Of a stretch of 64,000 nt of DNA, positions 23,691 to 36,061 are shown piece after piece. A program made the position numbers and the translations under genes. The number at the start of each line of letters is the position of its first letter. The first letter of the stretch is position 1. This DNA is from Cristatella mucedo (Eukaryota; Bryozoa; Phylactolaemata; Cristatellidae). Under the pieces are notes generated by a model, which was not told where the DNA came from, did not search any database, and was given only the letters and a program-made list of their open reading frames with translations. The stretch covers positions 13,510,001 to 13,574,000 of the forward strand of contig WPIO01000002.1 of the NCBI GenBank assembly GCA_009760855.2, in the 5' to 3' direction.

Positions 23691-24602
23691 ATAATAAGGG
23701 TGCTATGCAAATATATTATTCGTTTAACAAAGATAAGAGCGAAACAAATACTTCATGAAAGCGTCTGCAAAGATGTGCTCATCCTACAAAGCTTACTTTG
23801 GAAAGCCTGCCGATGATAAAGACAGGACCGTGGAATCTCATTTCACATGCTAGCACTACAAACAAACTCTAGATGGTACGGTAAACAGTTCGTGCGTGAG
23901 TATATATAGGTTTTTCCACACTATTATTTGCTGTGAGAAATATAATATTTCAATTCATATAATTAGTGTATATTTACTGGTTGGTACCCGAAGTTTACCA
24001 TTATAAGAGCTAGGCACTACCCGACTGACCACTCAAGCAGCTACTAGGATCAGCATACCCGATCCTTCCAATTGTATAGAGGAAAACAGCCCATAACGTA
24101 TTCACACATTACTTTATAAACCACCTCAGTACCGCACTGCTCTGAGCTCGCCATTCCAACCATACCAAGAGAGATCGGAGGGATCGGTCATTTCAAAGAG
24201 AAGTTGCGATTTAGACAGCGAAAACAATATCGCAGACCCGGATAGAAATTTCACTAATGCGGCAGAGTAGAGAAAATCAGATTTCCCAGGCAGAAAGACC
24301 TTGGCGGTGTAATAAAAAACTCTGGTCTTACCAAGCTCAATGCCGAGCTTTTGACATCTGGGCTCGAGGTGAAACTTTCTTAAAGAAAGTACGAAGGGCA
24401 GAGAAAGCTTCGACAGAAGTTTTACCGACGTTCTACAGTTCAGATGGGCCGTGCTTCTGCGACGGCGTGGCAGGTCCATTCGATGCTATAGTAATCGCCT
24501 GTAACCCAAGTGAACGGCACCTTTTCATCGATAGTTCGTCCGGGTGCCTCAAAGTCTCGCTGGTTCATAACGGAATAAAATAACAATAATATAAAAGGTC
24601 AT

Positions 24603-24752
24603 CCGGTTTAATAGCCTCATTTTTATTAGCCGCAGAAATACCTTGACAACTACCAGCCCGCACGCAGCATTTAACAAAGGATTGTCAGCTGCAGGACTCG
24701 AACCCACGATCTGAATTGTGCAGAGCAACCATCTTACCACCGGGCTAAGATT
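24603..24752 (-). repeat. SINE family 2 copy
   Basis: Minus strand: AGCCCGGTGGTAAGATGG, GTGGGTTCGAGTCCTGCAGC, and the tail AATGAGGCTATTAAACC. Confidence 0.65.
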
Positions 24753-24779
24753 CAGTAGCAAGTAACCCTATCACTCGTA

Positions 24780-25380
24780 GATGATGCTGTGAATCTCAAA
24801 GAGGACTACACAAGTGCAAAGGTATTTCTGAGTGCCTTGAAGAATGGCGACTGTGGCTAGGGGGTCATTGCAGACTTCAAAAATGATGTCATCCTTTCCG
24901 AAGGACTTACAAGGAGTTTTGAATGATTTTACCATGGTACAGCCTACTTATCGCGCACCGTCGCGAAAGTAGCTTGCCTCAGCTCTTGACTCTTGTCTCT
25001 CTAGGGAGGGAGGAACAGTATCAAGTAAAAGCCGTTGGTAGATCCTAGGAAGGCGCCAATGCCGCCACTGCACGTCAAATTAGGCTTCATCAAGCAATTT
25101 GTCATGAATATAGACTAAGTTCTCTAGTAAATCCAAGAAGTCCGACCGCAGCAGTCGAGGGCCAATTTCAGAGCTGGTATCTTCGTCGGAAAATAGATAA
25201 AGATGATCATGGAGTGTGACGAATGTGCTGAGAAGCAAAACACAATGGAGAACGTGGCTCGGAACCGTTTCGCGGCAGTGGTTCATAGCATTTTGGAGAA
25301 TCACGTGGCTCGAAAATACGCCAAGCTCATCGAGACCCTCGTAAAGAACTAAGCCAAATGAGATATACAATGGTCCTCAA
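24780..25380 (+). pseudogene. Decayed transposon-associated ORF with a P-P-L-H-V-K-L-G segment
   Basis: The plus strand reads P-P-L-H-V-K-L-G-F-I-K-Q-F-V, then after stops and frame loss G-I-F-V-G-K, and H-S-I-L-E-N-H-V-A-R-K-Y-A-K-L-I. From memory, this order fits a protein family scattered in high copy through invertebrate genomes (LPPLHIKLGL ... EGIFVGPQI ... FLGNH). Internal stops make it non-functional. The name of the parent transposon is uncertain. Confidence 0.5.
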
Positions 25381-25594
25381 TGACTTAGTTCTAAACACAT
25401 TTTGACCAATTCAAGAGAGACTTTGAAGCAAACGACTCTGGCGAGCAAGGTAAGCACTTTCAGCATGATATACCAGACTTTAATAATGAAGACAGTACAA
25501 AGGGATTTAGTGTTCAGCCGTAAATATAATCTAGAAAGCGTACTAATTGCAGAAACCCTTTTATTAATTTTGTTTCATGTGGTGTTATTTCTTA

Positions 25595-25740
25595 TTAAAT
25601 TTGAGACATGAATTTGACAGTATTCTGATCGCATATGATATTATAAGATATATATATATATCTTATAATATAATCTATCATATATATCTTATAATATCAT
25701 ATGCGATCATAATACTGTCGAATTCAAGTCTCAATTTTAA
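25595..25740. mobile_element. Foldback (palindromic) MITE-like element
   Basis: Arms 25595-25652 and 25683-25740 are complementary over nearly their whole ~58 bp with about five mismatches. The ends read TTAAATTTGAGAC and GTCTCAATTTTAA. The centre is AT-rich and itself palindromic. No coding content. Confidence 0.75.
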
Positions 25741-25790
25741 TATATATATATTATTAAATTATATATATATATATATATATATAAGATATA
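25741..25790. repeat. AT-rich microsatellite
   Basis: Interrupted (TA)n directly after the foldback element. Confidence 0.85.
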
Positions 25791-25799
25791 GATATTTTA

Positions 25800-28240
25800 A
25801 GTTAATTAATGGCTCAGTCACAAAATCAAAGTTTTTGTTGAGGAAGTTGCCTAACTCCTATTATTCTGCGGCGTATTTAATTGGAAATAGGATGGCTGGC
25901 CAGCAAAAACTCGGCTGCATATTTTTACCGTTGAACCCGCAGCTATAGGTGGCGACGAAGGAAGTTGAAACAAAATGGCTGCTATCGGCACAAGCTAAGC
26001 CGGTAGAACAATTTAAATTTGCAGCTAAAACTGCTACATTAAACATGTTGAGATACCCCGTTCATTTTAAAAGATTCGTCTTAAATAAACCTCAGCTAGT
26101 CCAAAACTCTTCCCAATTAACGCACACGTCTGCAGTACAAAACGTAGCTGTTAAGGTTTTTGCTAATTTTCATTAAGAATATAGAACCGTAGAAAGGTTT
26201 GATAACAATTTGATCATTGTTATCACCAACTTTGTGGTAAAAAAGGAGTGTGTATGACCACATGGCTATAAAAAAGCGCTGCCTATGAAAAACAGCCAAA
26301 GGAGGTCATTTGACTAATGTCTCAACTATGCCCACATTAAAATGTTCTTCGTTTTTTTCATCATTTTACATATAGCGGCTGTAGTTATGAGACTAATCTT
26401 CGAACTCACTCAAATGAGTGTCACAAAAATTCCCGATCCTGAGTGGACTCTTGCAAATACAGCTGATAATAGCGTCATTCATCCTGATGAGAAGCAATTA
26501 TGCTGTCGACTGATGACAGGCATTACTATCGTTAGATCATCGGGATTCGCCGCCTCACCATCAAGTTTTTTTGGAATTTATTTTTCCATTGAAAAAGGCA
26601 GGCTTCTTGAGAATGATCCAAAATTAGACAGCTCCGCTTGTAAAAAAATAAATAGAGAGAAGCTGCTCTAGCAGTCTCACATCAATGGACTAACCACGTG
26701 TCATTACTACTAACCAGACGGGTTGAATCATCCAGTAGTATGTCTGTACGCTAATTCATGTAAAATGGACGAAAATATGAAAGTTGTGGCATAATAGCTC
26801 TAGCGATTTTAGCTAATGCACGTGATGATATTTCACAAAGCTCATTTCACGAGGTTTCTTGCAAGATGGCACCCATAGAAATGTTTCATAAGCGTCAATA
26901 AATTCTATCCTTGAGTTCGGCATTGATGTCAATGACGTGTTGGACTTTGCTACTGTCAATGAAAGCTATATGGAGAAAACGCCTTAAATGAAGGTTTGAA
27001 CGGCTTGGTACCTCATTAAACTCGTGTAACACTCTTGGCACACTTTGTCTACTTCACGATTTAGAAATGCCCCTCTTCAATGATGGATTTGAACAAGCTC
27101 CTATGATATTGTAAAGACAGTTTTCAAGATCACCTCAAACGCTGGAGGCAATACCTGAATTTCACGAAAGGTCAAGGCGTACCTAATTTGAATCCGACTG
27201 TCGTCTTTGTTAGCAAAACTTGGCTATCTTGGGTCCTGGCTGAGCATTATTTGGTCAACAGTGACAATGTCAAGGTACTTCAAGATTTTGTCTTCGGGCT
27301 TAGATGAGCAAATGAGGCAGAGTCCAAGAAAAACTCACAGATCTTTCTTTTACTGTAGATACTCACGCAGGCAAAGCCACTTTTCGAAAATCCCCCCACA
27401 GACTAGACCAAGACAAAGTCATTATCAAGGCTGCGTGCGGATGGCAAGAATAGCATACGCAACGCGCAACGTCTTTTTAAATCTAAGTTGTGGGAACCTT
27501 CTCTAAAAATATAGAGTTGTGCAATGTGAACATCCAAGTAAGAATTAAGTTTAATTGTTCTTATAGATGTAGAGAATTGATGATGTACGATGTTTTTAAT
27601 GCTGACCAAGATGATTCGGAAAGCTATTTTCACGAGTCTGATCGCAACGCCTCCGATTTTTACTATAGTTTTTTGCGACATCGACAGAATTTTGTATGAC
27701 CTTACACATTAGCTTTAAACCAGCCAGTCAGCTTAACATAACTGTGCACTGTGCCGAATTATTAGCATGGTGATGCCGTTACTCAGAGGTTTCAAAATTC
27801 ACTTTCCGTTCTAAGAGAGCACATGCAATGCTGTTGGATTGTGTAACGTGGGGTGTAGTTATACAGACTAAATTTCTATTTATAGATTGATTCGAAACAT
27901 TAAATCGAGACTCTAGGTCCGGTACACCGGACACTACCCACTAGGCTAGCCCGACAGCTCAACACTGATTTCTATCCGAGCACTTGGTGCGAAAAACGAG
28001 CGAATCGTCATTGCCCGTGATGCGTAGCAAACACTATCTTAGTCTTAGGAATGCTCCTCATTTGAAATCTTGTTACGAACGCTTATAGTTGATCCTAAAC
28101 TAACGTCAATAGCCGAACGAAAGCACAGTGCTCACACCGGTGAATGTCCTCGTAGGCACGTGTTAGATATTTATGAAGCGAGAGCTTGTAGCCACAGTTC
28201 GCGAGTTGATTGGGACAGCAGCACTAATCCACGAAAAATA
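25800..28240. other. Stretch with no recognised gene
   Basis: AT-rich. The longest frame is 109 codons at 26342-26671 with a hydrophobic start and no recognised family. Minus-strand text around 26700-27400 is broken by many stops and may be decayed transposon sequence, but I cannot assign it. Confidence 0.35.
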
Positions 28241-28352
28241 CTTTATTTGCATAGCAGCTTAAGATAACTTAACCTCTGTTGTGCAGGCGCTTTACATATG
28301 CCGCAGGGTTCGAGCTATAGGTCAATAACAGCGATCGCCACAGGGTCAATCA
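28240..28352 (-). repeat. Partial SINE family 1 copy
   Basis: Minus strand: a degenerate tRNA part, CGAACCCTGCGGCATATG and the tail AGGTTAAGTTATCTTAAG. Confidence 0.4.
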
Positions 28353-28860
28353 GGTTATCGGGTCGTCACCTTGGGTCAACCTAGGACGGCACGGCAGTGT
28401 GTCAATGCTAGCAGATCTCGACAGTATCAACGAATGCGCTTGCCTTAATGATGAGTCCAGTCAATTAACTTGGAGCTGCATATTATTTCACAGCCACGGA
28501 GAGGCTACACGTGCCCTACGCTAGAGACAATACGTACCAGATACAATACAACTTCTGGTGGGCCTGAACGCTGTCTAAACCGTCGGTTAGGACGCATCTG
28601 ATTTCTCACACATAATACTATTCCGTAATCTCTAATCTATTAATAAAATAATAACTCAATAGTCTATTCCAATAAGTTTCCATCCACAGTTTCAGGCTTA
28701 TATACTTCATAATGTTTAGTATGGTTTCACTAACGTTTAGGTGTCCTCAGCCTTTAGAATCTTTGCACGCCAGGCTAAGTTGAAAGCGTGATTCATAAAA
28801 ATGCATCGCTATTGAACTATATGCCTGTCTCAAAGGCCCATATTAAATGTTCCTGAAGGT

Positions 28861-29490
28861 TAATAATAATAATAGTAGTAGCATACTTGATGTAGCGCCC
28901 TCAGAGAACTCAATCTCTCTCTAGACTCTATACATTTGCTGCAAAGGAAACATGATTGAATGGTTAGTGGCAGCATTCTCAATAAACAACAAGAATGACA
29001 TGGTTAGGGGTGACATGCACAGGTTCAGCTAGCAAGTGTGGTTAGTGGCAGCATGCAGTGTCAGCGCGCCTAAGCACATAAACGACGAATCACAGGCATC
29101 CACTAAAATGCTGTCATAAATAGGTGCGTTTTATTTTCTTTTTAAATGTGGTCAAATCAGGAGATGTCGTAACGCAAGTTGGGAGTGAATTGAAGGCTTT
29201 GGGAGCATACCAACTAAAGGCACGGTCTCCAAAATATTTGAGATTTGTACGAGGTATAAGTAAGCATTTAGATTACGAAAAGCAAGTGGTACGATGCTTA
29301 GCCTGATGGAGCAGTAGATTTGATAAGTAACCTGGAGTCAAAGAATGAAGAAACCTAAGAGTGAGCGACAAAACCTTAAAGTCAATCCGTTGCTTGACTG
29401 TTAGCCAGTGCAGGTCGGCGAGAAGCGGTGTGATGCGGCAACCGCGAGGCTCAAGACAGAGAAGCCTAGATGCACAAACCAAATTTCCGC
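28861..29490 (-). mobile_element. L2-like LINE 3' third
   Basis: On the minus strand the RT C-terminal text (L-L-A-D-L-H-W-L-T-V-K-Q-R-I-D-F-K-V-L) runs into CACCCCTAACCATG, GCAAATGTATAGAG and the ATT-rich tail. It corresponds to the last ~600 bp of the copy at 55330-56670. Confidence 0.8.
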
Positions 29491-29589
29491 CCCTAGTCCT
29501 TGGCAATGAACTTAAATATAAATTATTTTGGTGATCAATGAAAGCATCTCAAGGCTTCTAATCATATTGCACCGCTTGCGGCATGTATT

Positions 29590-30600
29590 GGGGCGTTATT
29601 TGAGTGATTAAGGCCCATGGAATAGGATATGACTTTTATGCTGATAATACTCAGCTGTATTTGTCATTCAAATCGTCTGAATCTGCTTCAGCAACAGTGA
29701 AACTAAAAGTTTGAGTTGCCAACATTCGATCCTGGATGCTGGAAAACTTCTTAAAACTAAATGACGATAAAATCAAACTGCTGCTCATAGGACACCCTAA
29801 GCGTGTGGCTGGATTCAAAGGCTTTACTCTTCTAATAGGTGATGCTGTTGTGCGACCATCACTACGTGCTTGAAATTTAGGTGTCGTGTTCGATAGCTGC
29901 CTAAATTTCAAAAACTTCATTCAGATGACTGCTTCTACAGCTAGCTATCACGTCCGATCCCTAACCAAGATTAGGAGCTATCTTCCACAGTGGCTTGCAA
30001 AAATTTAACTAGCTCCTTAGTTCTGTCACGGTTTGATTATTGTAATTCCCTTTTGGCTGGGCAATCAAAGAAAGCAACTAAGTCATTGCAGCTGGCTATG
30101 AATATGACTTCAAGGCTAGTCTTCAAGTCCTAGAGGTTTGAGCACGCGTCTCCTTTGCTAAAGAGCTAGGATGGATGCCGGTTGATCAACGGATACAGAG
30201 CGGATTCTTACGCTGACGCACAAGGCCCGCCACGGCTTGGCTTCTTCGTACTTCGCTAAACTGCTGCGCCAGTTTCAGCCTCTTTACGCCCTCAGGTTCT
30301 GTATGGACAAAAAGTTAGCCGTTCCGTTCCTCCACTTAAAGACCTTTGGCGGCAGAAGCTGTAGCTCTGCATGTCTTAGACTGTGGAACTCCCTTCCACG
30401 ATTCGTACGCACCGACAACTACTCTCCTGCTGCTGACTATGGCTCATCCTTTTCAGCGTTCCTGAGTTGCTACTTCCATGCGTACCGAAAGCGGCATAGG
30501 CTGTGAGTGCGCTATACAAAACTCTCCTGCGTAACACCCATATAATCTTTATGGCTTTGCGAAGTTAGAGACGGAGATGCATCACATATGCATGCTGAAG
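29590..30600 (+). mobile_element. Second L2/CR1-like subfamily copy, decayed
   Basis: F-Y-A-D-N-T-Q-L-Y-L-S-F near 29640 is the catalytic region, followed by many stops. The C-terminus has L-R-L-W-N-S-L-P-R-F-V-R-T and ends GTGAGTGCGCTATACAAAAC. The same C-terminal text and tail recur at 60480-60925 and 62520-62995. Confidence 0.75.
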
Positions 30601-31315
30601 CGAAGACCGCAGATCGTGACGTCAGCCTTGCAGCAGGATTGTGGGATGCTTTCTAGCAGGGAATGCAGCCGCTTGAACCTTTACATTGCACTCACAGAGT
30701 GCTGCTAGGTTTTTCATATCTGCGCAGAATGCCTATGAAAACTAATTCTTTTTTTGAGTGAATAATGTGATATTTACATACATAAATGTGTAAATGAAAA
30801 GCTAAGACATCTTCAGAAGAAATCTTTATATACTCCTGAGCTTAGTACGTAAGGTATTTCGTGAACACGGACATCTAAACGTATGCTTTCTGCGCAAGCC
30901 GTCCAGTCGGCTCGCGCATCGGAGCCAGCTACCACTGCCACTAACTTTGCCGGCTTTTAAATTCTGACCAAACCATTCGGTAGGATCGTGCACGCCAATT
31001 ATCGTCTGGATATTTTAGTTGCTATTTTGGTAAAGCAACTAAGGGACATTGACCGCATTTAGACAAGACTGCAGGATCCAAGAATGAACTTCAAAGAACT
31101 TCCTTTTGTGACCTCCACCATCTTTAGATTGAGCTTCTCAAGACTTTGACAGAAGGCCTGTACCCAAAATCACAGCCATCGATGCCAAAAGGAGATGCGA
31201 ATTGTGGAGCGCTTCATTTGAACAAAGAATCAGTCACAGGACGCCATGATGCCAGTGGAACCCTCTCAAGACTGTGGTCTCACGGAAGAGGTGGAGATTT
31301 CAAGAGGCATGAAGG

Positions 31316-31480
31316 ACATAATAATAATAATAGTAATAATAAAAATGCACTTGATAAAGCGCCATCAGAGAACTCAATCTCTTTTTAGGCATTTTACATT
31401 TTTCTGCAAAGGGAAACGCGATTGAACGCTTAGCAATATCATGCTTGATAAGAAATATGAATAACATGGTTAGGGGTGAC
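31316..31480 (-). mobile_element. L2-like LINE tail
   Basis: Minus strand: CACCCCTAACCATGTTATTC, TTTGCAGAAAAATGTAAAATG and the ATT-rich end. Confidence 0.65.
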
Positions 31481-32010
31481 ATAATGGACTATTTCCGACA
31501 AGAAATTGCAGCTAGGTTTTCCCGGCTCACAGATCTTGATGACAAATTTGGCTTCTTATTAGAAGTTGAGCAGCTTTTGAAGACGCTTGACCAGACCAAC
31601 CTCTACCAGAAATATCTAGATCTTGGAGTCTTCTATTGTTCCAACTTTGATGGAACGGAGCTGTGCCACTAAAAAGGTTACTTTAAAATGCTTCTTGTTA
31701 CACGTCACGGCTAGATTCCAAAGATCCCACTGGAACTCATGTCTCCCATTGTCAGTTACGGAGCAGAGGTGTTTCCTAACTTGATAATTTCCTTGCAAGT
31801 TCTTCTCACCGTAGTTGTACCAGTTTCCAGTTGCGAAAGTTCCTTTTGCAAGCTGAAGAGAATGCTATCTTCAGCAGAGAGCATCAATGGGGTAAGATTG
31901 ACTCTCCGATTTGGCCTTGTTAAGCATAGAGAAAGAAACACTGGAAAATACTGACTTTCAAACTGTAATAGACCAGTTATCCACATTCAAGACCAGAAAA
32001 TTCACCTAAG
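31481..32010 (+). pseudogene. hAT transposase C-terminal remnant
   Basis: Reads Y-F-R-Q-E-I-A-A-R-F, L-D-D-K-F-G-F-L-L and, in another frame, F-P-N-L-I-I-S-L-Q-V-L-L-T-V-V-V, S-S-C-E-S-S-F-C-K-L-K-R-M. The last is the dimerisation (C-terminal) domain of hAT transposases of the ZMYM-like kind (typical form ...ASCERSFSKLKLIK). Frame breaks and a stop near 31670 show it is dead. It immediately follows an L2-like tail, so one is probably inserted at the edge of the other. Confidence 0.7.
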
Positions 32011-32189
32011 TTAAAGCTGTGATAGCTACCTTGTGCTTTACAACAGTTAATACAACTTTCTCGACTCGATATGGCTGCTAACGTGTGTTTCTCGCATTTC
32101 TTCTGTGGTGGAGCTATTTTGCAGCAATTTTTGACAAGGGAGGGGGCGCCATTTGTAGCTTTGTCCCTAAGCGCCGAAAGGCATCCTTA

Positions 32190-32960
32190 CACCTCTGGCT
32201 TTGAGAGCATATGAACGAAAGGCACTGTCTCCCAAGGTTTTTTGGTTCGTACGAGCTATAGCTAAATAATTTGAATCTGAGCAGTACGATTCTTGGCCTC
32301 GTGGGATATTAGTTCTGATAGGTAGGCAGGAGCTAAAGAATGAAGGGACTTAAAAGTAAGTTACAGAACCTTCAAATCAATACACTGCTTGATTTGGAGC
32401 CGTTGCAGGTCAGTGTAAACTTGTGTGATCTGGCGCTCAATGACGCTCACGACAGACACGCTTAGCTGCTTAGTTCTGCACCAGCTGCAAGCACCTGATT
32501 GCACAGGCCGGTAGACCAGCAAGCAATACGTTACAAAAGTCGATTTGGGATGTGACAAACCACGGACCAATTTGGATGTTGTATCACGGTCTAAGCAAGC
32601 CCGAATTTTAACAATGCCATGTAGCTGAAAGTAGGAGCACTTGACTGTGGAGGTTATGTGCTCATCTCTTGAAAGATCCTATGTAACAACGGATGAAACA
32701 GGAGATATTCTAGTGGAGCTGAGCTTTAGTGATAATCTTTCCAGTTTCTGAGTCACAGCGATTCGCCCATAACTAGGAAAAGCACCAAGAAGCCTTCCGC
32801 CACAGCAACACATTCAAAAATTTCTCAACTCACTTCCTTGCAGCACCTCAACGTCTGCATTCAAGCGATTAGTCATTAGTTTATTCAAGTCATAAGTGAA
32901 TAATAATAATAATAATAATGCACTTGATAAAGCAACCCCAGAGAACTCAATCTCTCTCTC
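32190..32960 (-). mobile_element. L2-like LINE fragments
   Basis: Minus strand 32650-32190 matches the RT thumb region of the 55330 copy (C-Y-L-L-V-Y-R-P-V and the Q-R-L-Q-I-K-Q-C-I-D-L-K-V-L segment). 32898-32960 is an ATT-rich tail with GAGATTGAGTTCTCTGGGG. The two may be separate insertions. Confidence 0.6.
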
Positions 32961-33319
32961 AGTGAACTCGACTTGAAGTTCATCTTAGTCAAAGAAGACT
33001 GCTTGCCCTATAGACCGTATTTGAAATGTCCTACTTTGCATTGCATTGAACCTATCTGCTGCTGCAGCCATGCAGGACTAGCATAACACATACGTCATTA
33101 GCTGTACGTCTTGTTTCGGCAACTCTCAAAAAAGCTGCTGCTAAGCCACTTAATAAGGACGGAACAACGGACCGGAAGAACTTAAGCAACTCTAGAAGAG
33201 TCTTCCCTCTGCCGTCACCGACAAACACACTGGAAAGAGTAGTGGGAGACAGGGTATGCTGAAATTGACTCTTTTATTGAAACTTCAAACCTAGCTAATA
33301 TTAGAGTCAGATTTAATCG

Positions 33320-34765
33320 CTTTTCCTGAGTCAGCATTGCTCTGGGTGTGGAATAGTCTTCTCAGGAATGCACACTTAGGTGAAGTCTTTCTACTTGTTT
33401 TGCCCGATTGTTGGGCAGCATTTGATACTATTAATCACCAAGTCCTTCTCGAGCACCTCTCATCTCACCCGGGAATTACTGGTACTGCACTGCAATGATT
33501 CTGGTCTTATCTCAGTGGGAGACTACAGAGCATAGTTGTCAATGGGTAATATTTAAGTAATTTCTTTTAATTGTGATTGAACTATTAAATGATTTCTTAA
33601 ATGGTTTCTGACGATTATAATCACACGAATCATTTGGGTACAGGGTACTTCCAGAGCTTTCTGCGATTCGCCCACTGTTTTCGAGATTTAGTTTCTCCCT
33701 CTTGCCGATATAATTACCAAGAAAAATCCAGGTTTTCAAATCTAAGCTAATAGCACGCAACTGCATCTATGCCTTTTTCCATCCGCGCCCCTCAGCACGT
33801 TAAACTCGCTGTACTCCAAAGCAGCTGATAGTGCTGAGCTCCACACCACCAACGGCAGCAGACTGTCTCGTATTGCATGACGAAATATAAAAGAAAACCT
33901 AATAGTTACAGGAAAACCTAGCGTGACTCAGAAATGGGAAAAGCCCTACCCACAAAGTCGCTGCGCCAGCATATCCCATGTGCCATCCATCTGTGCGAAA
34001 TCCGGTTTGTCCAAAGAGACTTTTCATTCAACAGCTCCACAGTCACGTCTGTCGATTTTTAGCTAAATAAAACTGCTAAACTTGGAAGATCCTTAGAAAG
34101 AGTTACTAATTCTAACTTGGTCCTCCTATTTGTGACATACCAGCTCGACTTCTGTCAATCACTGCTTGCTGGTCTACCGGCATTTGCAATGAGGTGCTTA
34201 CAGTTGGTGCAAAATTGTACTTTCACGGTTTTTCGTCTTGATCGTCGCAGTTGTCATATTAGACCACTTCTCAATGAACTGCTTTGGATCCTAATCAGCA
34301 GAAAATTGGCTTAAAAAGGATTTGTCACTTTTAGGTCCGTTCATTCCCTCTCTGCCATCAAACTATTAGAACTACTCCCCAACAAGACTGGGTATAGTAT
34401 AATACGTTTTTCTTACCCAGATAACCTAGCTATGCCTTGAAAAAAAGCTTAATGCTTTAGAGACCACTCCTTTAGTCACACATACTCGAAAAGCCTGGAA
34501 CTCACATTCCCGACTTACGTCACAACATCCTCTGATATGTCAAAATTCAAGGTGAATTTACAAACGCACCTGTTTCTCGCAGCATTCACTGGGTGTCTGT
34601 GAATTGTCCGTTTTGTGCTTACTCGCGACGACACTGTCCATGGCATCCTTAATCAAGTAGACATGCTTCCAAATCAGCGTATTTGAAGTGCCTAGACAGA
34701 CGTATGTCTGTAAGGTGTTGATCTGTGGGTGCAATAGAAATCTCAGATTATTATTATTAACGTGA
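33320..34765 (+). mobile_element. L2-like LINE, long but decayed
   Basis: Encodes D-C-W-A-A-F-D-T-I-N-H-Q-V-L-L-E-H-L (RT palm) near 33400, then L-L-A-G-L-P-A-F-A-M-R near 34160, and ends with an ATT tail at about 34755. About 300 bp near 33540-33830 do not match other copies and may be a secondary insertion. Confidence 0.7.
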
Positions 34766-34769
34766 AAAT

Positions 34770-35842
34770 ATAATCTCCAGTCATGGGAGGCTAATAGGCT
34801 TCTTTGTAGCTTTGGGGTTTACATCCCAAACAATCCTTTTAAACTAAGAGCGAATTACTCTGAAGACTCAAGCTGCGACCGCATGCTGCTGGTGCGAATA
34901 GAATTTTATCTCTCAACAAAATGAAAGCGAGGGCATGGTAAAATTGGAATGAAAGTTGTGGAATAGAGTTTTATGGACGTATTAGCTCATGATGGAAAGG
35001 ATACTGTTTTCTTTACGATTACGGGACCCGTGGCCGGAAAGCTTCTGTTACCAACGATCTTTTAGTGGGAGGTGAAACAACTAATTAATGTACTCGGGAG
35101 GCAAAGAGGATTAGCTTGAGTTCGTCATTCAAAACGTGTACTTGTAGGTATGAAGGACCAATCAAACGCGGGCCTTGGCAGCCTCGTGGATCAGAGTTGA
35201 AACTTTTCTTTGTATCAGTTGCGAAACTGGAAGCCATCATTGAAGCTCCTTTAACCACTGAAACACATCAGACTTGGGTTTATTAGCCAGCGTAGCTTCC
35301 ATATTAGGCACGAAGAACGCTTTAGAGGCATAATAATAGCCCATCTGGTAGCCCTTCATATCTCCCGCTGCAGTTGTCTAATCTAGACAGAGCCACGAAG
35401 TAAATAAAAATTTGAACCATCTACTACGGCAAGTAGTAGCCTATCCTGAGTAGAGATTGAGCACTGTAAATAACTGTGGAGGGTGGCCTTCTGCATAATG
35501 CAGCTGCAGTTTGTTTTTGGCCAACAGGGAAGTCCCTTAACAAGAAAGAATGCCAGGAAAACGAGGAAGCTGATATCGTGCAGCTTGTTATTGATCTTTG
35601 GCTGAGTCACCGAGTGTAGAATGGGCCTCACGAGTCTGCTGTGAGCTGACCACCCCCACCTTAGCTGATGCACTTGATGCTTTCATCGAATTTCTTGCGA
35701 AATATAGTACTTCCTTCCCTCAAATTGAATTGTCCATCCTGTTACGTAAGTCTTCCTAATGCATTCAGTGACGCACACAAGTCTTTCATTTGCGAAGCAA
35801 CTCATTCCCAAAAGGTCAATTCCTTAGATCTCTCTCTCTTTC
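34770..35842. other. Stretch with no recognised gene
   Basis: No coding, RNA or repeat element supported. Confidence 0.4.
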
Positions 35843-35941
35843 TGCGTGTGCGTGTGTTTGTGCTTGCGCGCGCGCGTGTGTGTGTGTGTGTGCGTGTGTG
35901 TGTGTGTGTGTGTGCGTGTGCGTGTGTGTGCGTGTGTGTGT
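35843..35941. repeat. (GT)n/(GC)n compound microsatellite
   Basis: About 100 bp of alternating purine-pyrimidine (GTGTGC, a GCGCGCGCGC core), a sequence class able to adopt Z-DNA. A loose GATA-type run follows to about 36060. Confidence 0.9.
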
Positions 35942-36061
35942 AGATTAATGGATAGGTAGATGCATAGATAGGAAGATAAGAGTAGTAAGTAAGTAAGAGT
36001 AGTATGGAACATGTGCAGAAATAAATCGATAGATATGTAGACTGATAAGCAAACAGACGGA

